Assembly: GCA_009694295.1 (NCBI GenBank) | Contig: SHVJ01000014.1 | Coordinates: forward strand, 1-33,967 | Length of the DNA: 33,967 nucleotides | Source of the DNA: Acidimicrobiia bacterium | Lineage (GTDB): Bacteria > Actinomycetota > Acidimicrobiia > IMCC26256 > PALSA-555 | Direction of reading: 5' to 3' | Shown here: positions 15,842 through 23,688 of the stretch, piece after piece | How positions within the stretch are numbered: position 1 is the stretch's first letter | Layout of the letters: each line of letters opens with the position of its first letter | The notes under the pieces: model-generated | The model's input: only the letters and a program-made list of their open reading frames with translations | What the model was told of the DNA's origin: nothing | Database searches by the model: none | Translations under genes and position numbers: made by a program

Positions 15842-16993
15842 TCAGAGACGCTCGATGATCGTGACGTTGGCCTGCCCGCCACCTTCACACATGGTCTGCA
15901 GGCCGTAGCGGCCGCCCGTGCGCTCGAGCTCGTGGAGCAACGTGGTCATGAGGCGAGTGCCGGTGGCGCCGAGCGGGTGCCCGAGCGAGATGGCGCCGCC
16001 GTTCACGTTGACCTTCGACATGTCGGCACCGGTCTCGCGTTGCCACGCGAGCACCACCGATGCGAAGGCCTCGTTGATCTCCACGAGGTCGATGTCGTCG
16101 AGAGACATCCCGGTCTTCTCGAGCGCATATGCGGTTGCCGGGATGGGCGCCGTCAGCATGAAGATCGGGTCGTCGCCGCGCACCGAGATGTGATGGATGC
16201 GGGCGCGGGGCTTGAGACCGTGCGTCTTAAGCGCCGCCTCCGAGACCACGAGCATCGCAGTGCCCGCGTCGGAGAGCTGCGACGCCACCGCTGCGGTAAT
16301 ACGTCCGCCTTCGGCGAGCGGTGCGAGCTGCGCCATCTTCTCGAGCGACGTACCGCGCCGCGGCCCTTCGTCGATGTCGAGTCCGGCCAGTGGCACGATC
16401 TCACGTTCGAACCGAGCCTCGTCCTGCGCGCGGATTGCCCGTTCGTGGCTCTCGAGTGCGAACGCCTCCATCTCTTCGCGCGAGATGTCCCACTTCTCGG
16501 CGATGAGCTCCGCGGCGCGGAACTGCGACACCTCTTGGTCGCCGTAGCGCCTGACCCAGCCTTCGGAACCCGAGAACGGATCGGTAAACCCAAGTGGCTC
16601 CGCCGCGATCATCCCGGTGCCGATCGGGATCATGCTCATGTTCTGCACACCGCCAGCGACGATCACGTCGTTGGTGCCGCTCATCACAGCCTGCGCCGCG
16701 AAGTGCACGGCCTGCTGCGACGAACCGCACTGGCGGTCGATGGTGGTGCCGGGCACCTCTTCCGGGTAGCCCGCAGCGAGCCACGCCGTGCGCGCGAGGT
16801 CGCCGGCTTGAGGACCGAGTTGGTCGACCACACCGAAGAAGACGTCGTCGACGGCGGCCGGGTCGATCCCACTGCGCTCGACCACCGCGGTGATGGCGTG
16901 CGCGCCGAGGTCGGCGGGGTGGACCTGCGAGAGGCCGCCACCTCTCTTGCCAACCGGCGTGCGGGCGGCCTCGACGATGTAAGCCTCGGGCAT
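15842..16993 (-). CDS. fadA6: FadA6-type thiolase of HIP/steroid-ring degradation
   Basis: A protein of 383 residues (mycobacterial FadA6 is about 386). The sequence closely follows FadA6: YPEEVPGTTIDRQCGSSQQA with nucleophile C89, VAGGVQNMSMIPI, YGDQEVSQFRAAELIAEKW, RARIHHISVRGDDPIFMLT, NEAFASVV, GGAISLGHPLGATG with catalytic His, and QTMCEGGGQANVTIIERL. FadA6 acts late in HIP degradation, thiolysing the ring-opened ketoacyl-CoA. ATG 16993 has AAGGAG upstream, and the 23 extra upstream residues in frame show no conservation. It is the last gene of the fadE31-fadE33-fadA6 operon, 25 nt after the ACAD stop. Confidence 0.93.
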   Translation of the reverse strand: MPEAYIVEAARTPVGKRGGGLSQVHPADLGAHAITAVVERSGIDPAAVDDVFFGVVDQLGPQAGDLARTAWLAAGYPEEVPGTTIDRQCGSSQQAVHFAAQAVMSGTNDVIVAGGVQNMSMIPIGTGMIAAEPLGFTDPFSGSEGWVRRYGDQEVSQFRAAELIAEKWDISREEMEAFALESHERAIRAQDEARFEREIVPLAGLDIDEGPRRGTSLEKMAQLAPLAEGGRITAAVASQLSDAGTAMLVVSEAALKTHGLKPRARIHHISVRGDDPIFMLTAPIPATAYALEKTGMSLDDIDLVEINEAFASVVLAWQRETGADMSKVNVNGGAISLGHPLGATGTRLMTTLLHELERTGGRYGLQTMCEGGGQANVTIIERL

Positions 16994-17018
16994 CAGGTCT
17001 CCTTGCGGGGTGGAGGAG

Positions 17019-17969
17019 TTACAGGATCGCGCGTCCGACGCGGGACCGGTGCCACGAGGCATCGCCCCATGCCGCTGCCAGCGCCCACGCCCGTTTCATG
17101 AACAAGTGGAGATCGTATTCGTACGAATAACCGATCGCACCGTGGCATTGCAACGCCTTCGCCGCGGTGAGGTTCGCGGCGTCGCCGGCGGCGGCTTTGG
17201 CCATCGACACATGCACGGAAGCGTCGGGATCCTCTTCGCTCATCGACCACGCGGCTCGGTAGACGAGTGGTCGGGCGAACTCGAGCGCGATGCGCGCATC
17301 GGCGAGGTGGTGCTTGACGGCTTGGAAGCTGCCGACCGGCACGCCGAACTGATTGCGGTCGCTCACGTAGGCGACGGTCATGTCGAGCATGCGTCGAGTC
17401 AGTCCAATGAGCTGCGCGGCCGTCCCGAGCGCCCCCCGGTCGAAGGCTCGGCGAAACACATCCCGATCCCCGATCTGCACTCCCGAACCCGTCCCCGAAC
17501 TCGACACTTGCCCAAGGCGGCGCGACCCGTCCACTGAGTTCGGAAGGGTCGTGACCTCGAAGGCCTCAAGCAGCTCAACGCCGGCGTCGCTACCCGCAAC
17601 GACGACATCGGCGCTGTTGCCGTATGCGACGGCTCCTTGACCTTCGAGCGACGTGACCGCGGTGATCGCGCCCGTCGCCGCTCGGGTCGGTTCTGGAAGA
17701 AGCGGTACCGCGACGGCCACGTGCTCGACGATGGGTTCCGGCACCGCGAAGTAGCCCGACTCTTCGAACACGAGCACAAGATCAAGGTCGGTGAGCTCGA
17801 GCGCGGCTCCGAGCACGCCCATCTCCCCGAGCCGAGTCCACAGCGTGTCGGTGCGACCGTGCTTGTTCGTCCAAGCGTCACGCACGACGCTCGGCGGGCA
17901 TTCGCGTGCGAGCAGGTCACGTACGGCGTCGCGGAACGCGAGCTGATCATCGGTGAACGCGAACTGCAC
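17019..17969 (-). CDS. Short acyl-CoA dehydrogenase subunit, FadE32/FadE33-type
   Basis: A protein of 316 residues, shorter than the roughly 380-residue norm, as in the FadE32/FadE33 class whose members pair with FadE31 as an alpha2beta2 enzyme. R205 (SDRNQFGVPVGSFQAVKHHLAD) is the FAD-binding region. E284 (GAIGYSYEYDLHL) is at the position of the catalytic Glu in the FadE29-like class. The middle beta domain is short. The GTG start lies 3 nt after the fadE31 stop, so the partners are co-translated. It would dehydrogenate a ring-opened acyl-CoA in HIP degradation. FadE32 and FadE33 cannot be told apart by eye. Confidence 0.88.
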   Translation of the reverse strand: MQFAFTDDQLAFRDAVRDLLARECPPSVVRDAWTNKHGRTDTLWTRLGEMGVLGAALELTDLDLVLVFEESGYFAVPEPIVEHVAVAVPLLPEPTRAATGAITAVTSLEGQGAVAYGNSADVVVAGSDAGVELLEAFEVTTLPNSVDGSRRLGQVSSSGTGSGVQIGDRDVFRRAFDRGALGTAAQLIGLTRRMLDMTVAYVSDRNQFGVPVGSFQAVKHHLADARIALEFARPLVYRAAWSMSEEDPDASVHVSMAKAAAGDAANLTAAKALQCHGAIGYSYEYDLHLFMKRAWALAAAWGDASWHRSRVGRAIL

Positions 17970-17972
17970 GAG

Positions 17973-19112
17973 CTACTTCCGCGGGAGCCCGAGCACGCGC
18001 TCGGCGATCACGTTGCGCTGGATCTCGTTGGTACCTGCGTAGATGGGTCCGGACAACGCGAACTGGTAACCCTTCATCCAACCGGAGTCGTCGTGCTCGG
18101 CGTCGGCACCAAGGAGTTCGAGCGCGAGCTCGTGCATGCGCACGTCGAGGTCGGACCAGAACACCTTGGTCATGCTCGACTCGGCGCCGAGCTGCTCGCC
18201 CGCGCTCATGCGCGTGACGGTGAGAAAGGTCTGCCAGCGGTATGCCTCGGCATCGGTCCAAGCCCGGATGACCGCGTCGCGCAAGCGCGTGTCATGCGGG
18301 TCGGCCCGCTCGCGCCTGAGCTCGATCAGCCGCGCCGCGGTTGCGGTGAACCGTCCCGGACTGCGCAGCGTGAGCCCACGTTCGGAGCTCGTGGTGGCCA
18401 TCGCCACACCCCAGCCCTGGTGCACCTCGCCCAGCACGTCGGTGTCGGGGACGAATACATCGTCGAGGAACACCTCGGCGAATCCTTCGTCGCCGTCGAG
18501 GCGACCGAACCCACGCACGGTCATGCCCGGAGCGTCGAGCGGCACTAGGAAGTACGTGAGCCCCCGATGACGCTCGGCCTCGGGATCACTGCGGAACAGG
18601 CCGAACAGGTGGGTGCAGAACGCACCCCGTGTGGTCCAGGTCTTCTGGCCGCTGAGTCGCCAGCCGCCACCCGCGTCGTCGCGCACGGCCTTGCTCTGGA
18701 TCCCGGCGAGGTCACTGCCCGCATTTGGCTCCGACCATCCCTGGCACCAGAGGTCCTCGGCGGCTGCCATGCGAGGGAGGATCCGGTCCTTCTGCTCCTG
18801 GGTCCCGAACTCGAAGACGGTCGGCGCGAGCAGGAAGATCCCGTTCTGCGTCACGCGCTGCGGCCCGCCAACTCGGTAGTACTCCTCTTCGAAAATCAGC
18901 CACTCCATCGCGGACGCGCCGCGCCCGCCGTACTCCTCCGGCCACGACACGACCGCGTAACGCGCGCCGTAGAGCGCACGCTCCCATTCGAGGTGCACGC
19001 CAAACCCGTCACGCGTGTCGCCCGAAGGAAGCCCGCGCGGCACGTTCGCCTCGAGCCACGCCCGACACTCAGCGCGAAACGCCTCCTCTTCGGGAGCGAA
19101 GGTCAAGTCCAT
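17973..19112 (-). CDS. fadE31: FadE31-type acyl-CoA dehydrogenase
   Basis: A protein of 379 residues. Recognisable FadE31 features are WPEEYGGRGASAMEWLIFEEEYYR, CQGWSEPNAGSDLAG, LSGQKTWTTRG, LFRSDPEAERHRGLTYF, SSERGLTLRSPGRF, ESSMTKVFWSDLDV and the C-terminal GPIYAGTNEIQRNVIAERVLGLPRK. In Mycobacterium, FadE31 forms heterotetramers with FadE32 or FadE33, and here the short partner follows 3 nt later. Start MDLTFAPEEEAF is chosen because it matches the family's N-terminus; a longer frame to GTG 19193 would run through the 39-bp palindrome. It is the first gene of the operon that ends with fadA6. Confidence 0.9.
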   Translation of the reverse strand: MDLTFAPEEEAFRAECRAWLEANVPRGLPSGDTRDGFGVHLEWERALYGARYAVVSWPEEYGGRGASAMEWLIFEEEYYRVGGPQRVTQNGIFLLAPTVFEFGTQEQKDRILPRMAAAEDLWCQGWSEPNAGSDLAGIQSKAVRDDAGGGWRLSGQKTWTTRGAFCTHLFGLFRSDPEAERHRGLTYFLVPLDAPGMTVRGFGRLDGDEGFAEVFLDDVFVPDTDVLGEVHQGWGVAMATTSSERGLTLRSPGRFTATAARLIELRRERADPHDTRLRDAVIRAWTDAEAYRWQTFLTVTRMSAGEQLGAESSMTKVFWSDLDVRMHELALELLGADAEHDDSGWMKGYQFALSGPIYAGTNEIQRNVIAERVLGLPRK

Positions 19113-19122
19113 GCGACCGGCG

Positions 19123-19128
19123 ACGCTA
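19123..19128 (-). promoter_or_regulatory. Putative -10 box for fadE31
   Basis: TAGCGT on the minus strand lies 10 nt before ATG 19112, a little further than in other genes. The 39-bp palindrome begins 28 bp upstream of it and would cover the -35 region. Confidence 0.3.
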
Positions 19129-19155
19129 CACACTCCACCCCCCACGCTCCTTTTC

Positions 19156-19194
19156 GTGACGCTTCCAGTTGCTATGGCAACGAATTCAGTCACG
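19156..19194. repeat. 39-bp imperfect palindrome, copy 1
   Basis: It has outer arms GTGAC/GTCAC and a 14-bp core GTTGCTATGGCAAC (19168-19181), nearly a perfect palindrome. It aligns without gaps with copy 2 at 20161-20199 (about 28 of 39 positions identical by eye), in the same orientation. It lies between divergent fadE31 and the AbiEi-DUF559 gene, over the probable fadE31 -35 region. Confidence 0.8.
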
Positions 19195-19240
19195 GAAACA
19201 CGGGGGCGTGTCGGGCCTGCGATCAGTTGGAGGATTTGCC

Positions 19241-20164
19241 TTGGCTACGACACTTGACGATCGCATCGCAGCCCTGGCCGCACGACAGCATGGCGTCGTT
19301 GCGCGCTCACAGCTCGTGGCCCTCGGTGCGACGGACGCTGCCATTCGGCACCGCCAAACGCGCAAGCGCCTCATTGTCATGTATCCCCGCGTCCTACGTG
19401 TGGCAGGCGCCCCGCAGACGGATCTGACTCGCGTGATGGCTGCGGTGCTCGCTGCAGGCCCTGGAGCGTGTGCGTCCCACCGAACCGCAGCTTCGCTCTT
19501 CGGACTTCCGGGCTTTGGGTTGCGCTCCATCGACGTGACCGTGCCGTACGGACGACGGCCCCGACTCACAGGGATCACCGTGTACCTCTCCGGATGGCTG
19601 CCCGACTGGCACCGCCGTGTCGTGAATGGGATACCAACCACGTCGCTCGCTCGGACGCTCTTCGACCTCTGTGGATCGGTCCATCCGCAACGAGCCGAAC
19701 GCTCGCTCGATACCGCGTTGGCTCGTCGCGTGGTAACCGTCCCCGCGTGTTGGCGGGTCCTTGCCGATCTCGCCGAGCACGGTCGGGACGGCACCGTTCT
19801 CATGCGAGAGCTCTTGACTGCTCGCGGCGAGGGGTACGTCGCGCCCGCGAGCGAGCTCGAAGCGCAACTCTTGCGTGTCCTCCGCGAGGCCGGCTTGCCC
19901 GCTCCCGCCCGAGAGATCGACCTCGGCGACGCCGACACCTGGGTCGGGCGCGTCGAGCTGGTCTACCGAGAAGCGCACGTCCTCATCGAGGCAGATAGTC
20001 GGCTCCATCACAGCTCGCTGCTCGATCGCCGCGCTGACAAGGCACGCGACGACCGCTTCAAAGCCATCGGATGGAAGGTTCGGCGCTTCACATGGGAGGA
20101 CGTGACACAGAACCCCACCTACGTCGTCCGCACCGTTCGTGCTGCTCTCCGCTCGTTTTCATGA
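19241..20164 (+). CDS. AbiEi-like antitoxin domain fused to DUF559 (PD-(D/E)xK-like) domain
   Basis: About 307 residues. The N-terminal part (TTLDDRIAALAARQHGVVARSQLVALG) is a winged-helix of the AbiEi/type IV antitoxin class. The C-terminal part is DUF559-like: GRVELVYREAHVLIEADS gives acidic residues in PD-(D/E)xK positions, followed by KARDDRFKAIGWKVRRFTWEDV. The TTG start at 19241 has GGAGG 7 nt upstream; longer frames begin inside the palindrome. No toxin partner (AbiEii-like nucleotidyltransferase) is adjacent. Such proteins are common orphan genes in actinobacteria with unknown function. It interrupts the steroid cluster, is read against its neighbours, and is flanked by two related palindromes, one covering its stop. 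This suggests an inserted cassette. Confidence 0.85.
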   Translation: MATTLDDRIAALAARQHGVVARSQLVALGATDAAIRHRQTRKRLIVMYPRVLRVAGAPQTDLTRVMAAVLAAGPGACASHRTAASLFGLPGFGLRSIDVTVPYGRRPRLTGITVYLSGWLPDWHRRVVNGIPTTSLARTLFDLCGSVHPQRAERSLDTALARRVVTVPACWRVLADLAEHGRDGTVLMRELLTARGEGYVAPASELEAQLLRVLREAGLPAPAREIDLGDADTWVGRVELVYREAHVLIEADSRLHHSSLLDRRADKARDDRFKAIGWKVRRFTWEDVTQNPTYVVRTVRAALRSFS

Positions 20165-20199
20165 CGTTTGCCGTTGCCCTGGCAGCAGAAAGCGTCACG
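20161..20199. repeat. 39-bp imperfect palindrome, copy 2
   Basis: It aligns with copy 1 (19156-19194). Shared positions include TGACG at the left, GTTGC then TGGCA in the core, and GTCACG at the right. The stop codon of the AbiEi-DUF559 gene (20162-20164) lies in its left arm. It may also act as a terminator against the convergent NTF2-like gene. Confidence 0.75.
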
Positions 20200-20219
20200 A
20201 GAAGGTGTCGGGGGGAGTC

Positions 20220-20627
20220 TTAGTCGGGGTTGCGGGGGGCGCGGGCGGAGGCGGCGAGTGCGGCGGGGTCGTCGTAGTACTCGCGCCACCAGACGATCAC
20301 GCCGTCGCGCAGCTCGCAGACGTTCATGCCACGCCACGTGACTTCGCCGCCGTCGGCACGGCGCGCCACGGTGATGGTCCAGTCGCACATCACGACGTTG
20401 TCGTCGCCGACTGCGAGGTTGTGGAACTCGAACGAGACCGGTTTGGCCCAGGCCAACGACATCCGGGTCATCGGTTCGTACTCTGCGTGCCCGTGCACCG
20501 TCCGGGTGGGCGTCTCGAGCACGACGTCTTCGGCGAAGCACGCGAGGTAGCCCTCGATGTCCTCAGCCAGCCATGCGGCGCGTCGTCGTTCGTACACGGC
20601 GCGCGCTTCGTCGAGGGAGAGACTCAT
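20220..20627 (-). CDS. SnoaL/NTF2-like protein
   Basis: A protein of 135 residues with the NTF2-like cone pattern: EARAVYERRRAAWLAEDIEGYLACFAEDVVLETP, then alternating strands and a final WREYYDDPAAL. Family members include isomerases, small hydrolases and dehydratases. A conserved Asp/His pair for catalysis cannot be fixed by eye. The ATG overlaps the stop of the serine-hydrolase gene by 4 nt, making it the last gene of the ipdABC operon. Co-translation suggests it works on the same intermediates, but no function is established. Confidence 0.82.
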   Translation of the reverse strand: MSLSLDEARAVYERRRAAWLAEDIEGYLACFAEDVVLETPTRTVHGHAEYEPMTRMSLAWAKPVSFEFHNLAVGDDNVVMCDWTITVARRADGGEVTWRGMNVCELRDGVIVWWREYYDDPAALAASARAPRNPD

Positions 20628-21772
20628 GCGTCCAACACCTCGTAGGCGGCTCGCACGAGGTCTGCGGACCGCGGATCTGCCTCCATCGCCAGCTTCATCT
20701 GGTTCATGACGTAGCCGAACGCTAGGGCACGGTCGGGGTCGGCGAACGCAACCGACCCCCCGGCTCCCGAATGGCCGAAGGTGCGCGGGCCAACACCGGG
20801 CGGGAACGTTGGCGCGAGCATGAAGCCGAGCCCGATCGTGAGCGGCTGGCCGATCACGCAGTCGGGACCTTCAGAGAGCACTTCGGTCGCGTGCGCGACC
20901 GTTTCGTCCGAGAGCAGCCGAACGCCGTCGACTTCGCCGATGCACGCTGCGTACATGCGCGCCAGTGATCGAGCGTCGCCATGACCGTTGGACGACGGCA
21001 TCTCGGCGGCCCGCATCTGTCGCGTGTTCCACATGTCGCTGTACGCGAACAAGCCCGAGGGGCCACTCATGACTCGCCCCATGAACGTGGACTGGTCACC
21101 GAGCACCTGATCCATGAGGGCTTGCGTCTCGGCGTCGTACTGCGCCGGGTACATGCGCGCGACACGGGCGTCGAGCTCCTCTGAGACGCCGATGTAGAAG
21201 TCGAGTCCGAGCGGTGCGGCGATCTCCTTGGCGAAGTAGGTGCCCGGACTCACGCCGGTGATGCGCCGGATGATCTCCCCGACGATCCAGCCATATGAGC
21301 GCGTGTGGTAGCCGTGCTGCGTGCCCGGCTCCCACACCGGGGCCTGCGCGGCGATGCCCTCGACGATCGGATCCCACGCCGCGACATCCTCGAGCGTGAA
21401 GTCGCCTTGCACTTCGGCCAACCCGGCGCGGTGCGACAGCGCCCACGCCACGGTGATGTGACCCTTGCCGTTCGCGGCGAACTCCGGCCAGTAGTCGGCG
21501 ACTGGCGCGTCCGGATCGAGGCGGCCTTCCTGGATGAGCTTGTTGGCGCATACCGCAGTCGCGCCCTTCGTGCATGAGTACGCGATGACGATCGTGTCGC
21601 GCTCCCATGATCGTTCGGGCTCGATCTCGGCGACGCCACCCCAGATATCGACCACCGGCGCGCCGTCGAGGTACAGCGTGCACGCCGCTCCGACGTCACC
21701 GTGCTCGGTGAAGTTGTTGGCAAACGCTTCCGCAACCGGTTCGAACCCAGGGGCCACGGTCCCCATCACCAT
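20624..21772 (-). CDS. Serine beta-lactamase-like hydrolase (EstB/class C fold)
   Basis: About 382 residues. The SxxK nucleophile motif is SCTKG (Ser about residue 66 from this start). The Tyr motif is HTRSYGWIVGEI, and FGHSGAGGSVAF is the KTG-equivalent HSG triad element. These mark EstB-like esterases rather than drug-hydrolysing beta-lactamases. There is no signal peptide, so it is cytoplasmic. ATG 21772 has GGGAG about 8 nt upstream; an ATG at 21802 gives ten extra residues without conserved pattern. It follows ipdC by 79 nt and overlaps the NTF2-like gene, so it belongs to the ipdABC operon. It might hydrolyse a lactone, ester or CoA thioester formed during ring opening (inference). Confidence 0.88.
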   Translation of the reverse strand: MVMGTVAPGFEPVAEAFANNFTEHGDVGAACTLYLDGAPVVDIWGGVAEIEPERSWERDTIVIAYSCTKGATAVCANKLIQEGRLDPDAPVADYWPEFAANGKGHITVAWALSHRAGLAEVQGDFTLEDVAAWDPIVEGIAAQAPVWEPGTQHGYHTRSYGWIVGEIIRRITGVSPGTYFAKEIAAPLGLDFYIGVSEELDARVARMYPAQYDAETQALMDQVLGDQSTFMGRVMSGPSGLFAYSDMWNTRQMRAAEMPSSNGHGDARSLARMYAACIGEVDGVRLLSDETVAHATEVLSEGPDCVIGQPLTIGLGFMLAPTFPPGVGPRTFGHSGAGGSVAFADPDRALAFGYVMNQMKLAMEADPRSADLVRAAYEVLDA

Positions 21773-21851
21773 CGTGCTGCTCCCGCTCCGCTGCTTCCGC
21801 ATCGTTCCACCCGCTCCATTCGCTCCGCTCGCAGCACAGGGCTGTAAATGG

Positions 21852-22907
21852 TCAAGCCCCCAGCCGCTGCAGTGTCGCGTCCGCCTCTTCGATGATCCGC
21901 TCCATCAGCTCGGCGACGGTTGGCAGCTCGTCCATCACGCCGACACCCATCCCGGTGGGCAGGATGCCCGTCTCGAGATGGCCGTCGACCATCGTCGCCT
22001 TCGTGAGCATCGGCGCGTTCGCCGCCATCATCATCTGACCGTACGTGAGATCTTGGCTGCGCTTCATCGAGAGGCCCTCCCGGATGAGCTCGCGAAGCGG
22101 AGTTCCCGTCAGCTTCCGGAAGCGGAGTGCGTTGATCGCGGCCCGCGGAAACGCGACCAGTCGGCCCGCACCCTCAAGTCGGTCGATCACCTTCGTCCGG
22201 ATGACGCGTTGCGGTGCTCCGTCGATGGCGCGGGTCACTACGGTGCCCGTCACCGGCGTGTCGAGGTACACCGACTTCACATCGTCGGGAACCCGGCTCT
22301 CCTGCGTGAGCAGGAAGCGCGTCCCCATGGCGATGCCCGACGCCCCGTACGCGAGCGCGGCGACCAAGCCACGCCCGTCGAAGAAGCCGCCAGCCGCGAG
22401 CACCGGGATGTCGACCGCGTCCACAACCTGCGGGACGAGCAGCGTGGTCGGGACGACGCCTGTGTGCCCACCACCCTCGGCGCCCTGTGCGATCACTGCG
22501 TCGACACCCAGCGCTGCGACCTTCTCAGCGTGGCGACGCGCGCCAACGGTGGGCATGACCACAAGGCCGGCATCCTTGAGCTTCTTGACCACGCGCTCCG
22601 CGGGTGGACTCGCAAAGCTCGCGACGCGCACTCCCTGCGCGATCAGCACATCGGCCCGGTCTTCGATGTCGGGTGCATCGGCGCGCAGGTTCACACCGAA
22701 TGGCTTGTCGGTTCGCTCCTTGATCTCGCGCACCGCAGGAAGCAGCTCTTCGAACGTGAGCGTGGCGCCCGCGAGGATGCCGAGCCCACCAGCGTTGCTC
22801 GTGGCCTGTGTGAGGCGCGGACCCGCGACCCATCCCATCCCGGTCTGGACGATCGGGTACTGCACACCGAAGAGGTCACACAGTCGAGTGTGCAGCGCGT
22901 CGTGCAT
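21852..22907 (-). CDS. ipdC: IpdC-type flavin enzyme (nitronate monooxygenase family)
   Basis: A protein of 351 residues with a 2-nitropropane-dioxygenase-like TIM barrel. Family marks are YPIVQTGMGWVAGPRL, NAGGLGILAGATLT, KPFGVNLRADA, IAQGAEGGGHTG, PVLAAGGFFDGRGL and GIAMGTRFLLTQES. These closely follow mycobacterial IpdC (Rv3553), as does the C-terminal LTYGQMMMAANAPMLTKA region. IpdC acts on a HIP-CoA-derived ketone intermediate before ring opening. Start ATG 22907 is chosen because conservation begins there; the frame stays open upstream inside ipdB but without matching sequence. It follows the ipdB stop by 16 nt. Confidence 0.93.
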   Translation of the reverse strand: MHDALHTRLCDLFGVQYPIVQTGMGWVAGPRLTQATSNAGGLGILAGATLTFEELLPAVREIKERTDKPFGVNLRADAPDIEDRADVLIAQGVRVASFASPPAERVVKKLKDAGLVVMPTVGARRHAEKVAALGVDAVIAQGAEGGGHTGVVPTTLLVPQVVDAVDIPVLAAGGFFDGRGLVAALAYGASGIAMGTRFLLTQESRVPDDVKSVYLDTPVTGTVVTRAIDGAPQRVIRTKVIDRLEGAGRLVAFPRAAINALRFRKLTGTPLRELIREGLSMKRSQDLTYGQMMMAANAPMLTKATMVDGHLETGILPTGMGVGVMDELPTVAELMERIIEEADATLQRLGA

Positions 22908-22923
22908 CAAGGACCTGCTGGTG

Positions 22924-23688
22924 TCACGACGCGAGCTCGCTGTCGCGGAGGCTGTTCGGGTCGAGGAGCTCACGCACGAGACGAAGGTCTTCGTCGGTAG
23001 GTGCGCGTGTCTCGGGCACGTCGGCGGAACCAGCGAGTGGGAAGCCGGTCGCGGCCTGCACCTCGTCCACCGTGACGCCCGGGTGCAGTGATCGGATCCG
23101 CATCGAGTGGTCGGGGGTCTCGAAGTCGAGCACGGCGAGATTGGTGACGACGCGCCGAATCTCGTGGAACTCACTCGCAGTCGGGCCTGCGAGCGCGACG
23201 CGGTCGTACCCGACGCCCGACACGCAGTCGACTGCTTCGACGAACACCCTTGGTGAATGTGCCGCTACCCAGTAGCTCGTCGGGTGGTTGACCGTGTTGC
23301 CGGGCGCGCCACGTACACCGAGCAGCTGCGCCTTCGGCTTGGCCCACGGACCGATGCACGCGATGTTCTGGTTGCCGAACCGGTCGATTTGCGTCGCGCC
23401 CATCATCACGTGACGCTTCCCCGCCCACACCACGTCGAACACCTTTGCGAACGGCATCCACGCCTCGACCACCTTGGGCGCGTCGGGCGGTGCATCGGAC
23501 GCGATCGGTGCGCCGAGTTGGAGCGCGTCGCCGTCGGTGTACACGAGATCGGGCTCGAACGTGAGCGCCGCCAGCCGCACTGCGAGCGTGGGGATCACCC
23601 CGATCGGGCTGGCGAGGATCTCGCCGTCGCCGCGCCAGGCCTCGGCGCACGCAACCACACAGATCTCAGCGAGTGTCGGGGAACTCAT
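22924..23688 (-). CDS. ipdB: IpdB, beta subunit of the COCHEA-CoA ring hydrolase
   Basis: A protein of 254 residues with a CoA-transferase beta-subunit fold. It follows IpdB (Rv3552) through VACAEAWRGDGEILASPIG, FEPDLVYTDGDAL, WMPFAKVFDVVWAGKRHVMMGATQIDRFGNQN, GVRGAPGNTVNHPTSYWV, VDCVSGVGYDR and SLHPGV. With IpdA it forms the complex that hydrolytically opens the last steroid ring; it is not a true CoA transferase. ATG 23688 overlaps the ipdA stop by 4 nt (ATGA), so translation is coupled and subunits are made together. Confidence 0.94.
   Translation of the reverse strand: MSSPTLAEICVVACAEAWRGDGEILASPIGVIPTLAVRLAALTFEPDLVYTDGDALQLGAPIASDAPPDAPKVVEAWMPFAKVFDVVWAGKRHVMMGATQIDRFGNQNIACIGPWAKPKAQLLGVRGAPGNTVNHPTSYWVAAHSPRVFVEAVDCVSGVGYDRVALAGPTASEFHEIRRVVTNLAVLDFETPDHSMRIRSLHPGVTVDEVQAATGFPLAGSADVPETRAPTDEDLRLVRELLDPNSLRDSELAS

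Noticed and set aside
15932-17101. 389-codon forward frame over fadA6
   Set aside because: The reverse strand encodes a full thiolase with all catalytic motifs. The forward product is Arg/His/Asp-rich shadow sequence.
19156-20199. Insertion sequence with terminal inverted repeats
   Set aside because: The two elements are in direct, not inverted, relation (each is internally palindromic). There is no transposase, and no target duplication was seen.
20624-21772. Antibiotic-resistance beta-lactamase
   Set aside because: It has no signal peptide, HSG replaces KTG, and it sits in a catabolic operon. This fits EstB-like esterases.
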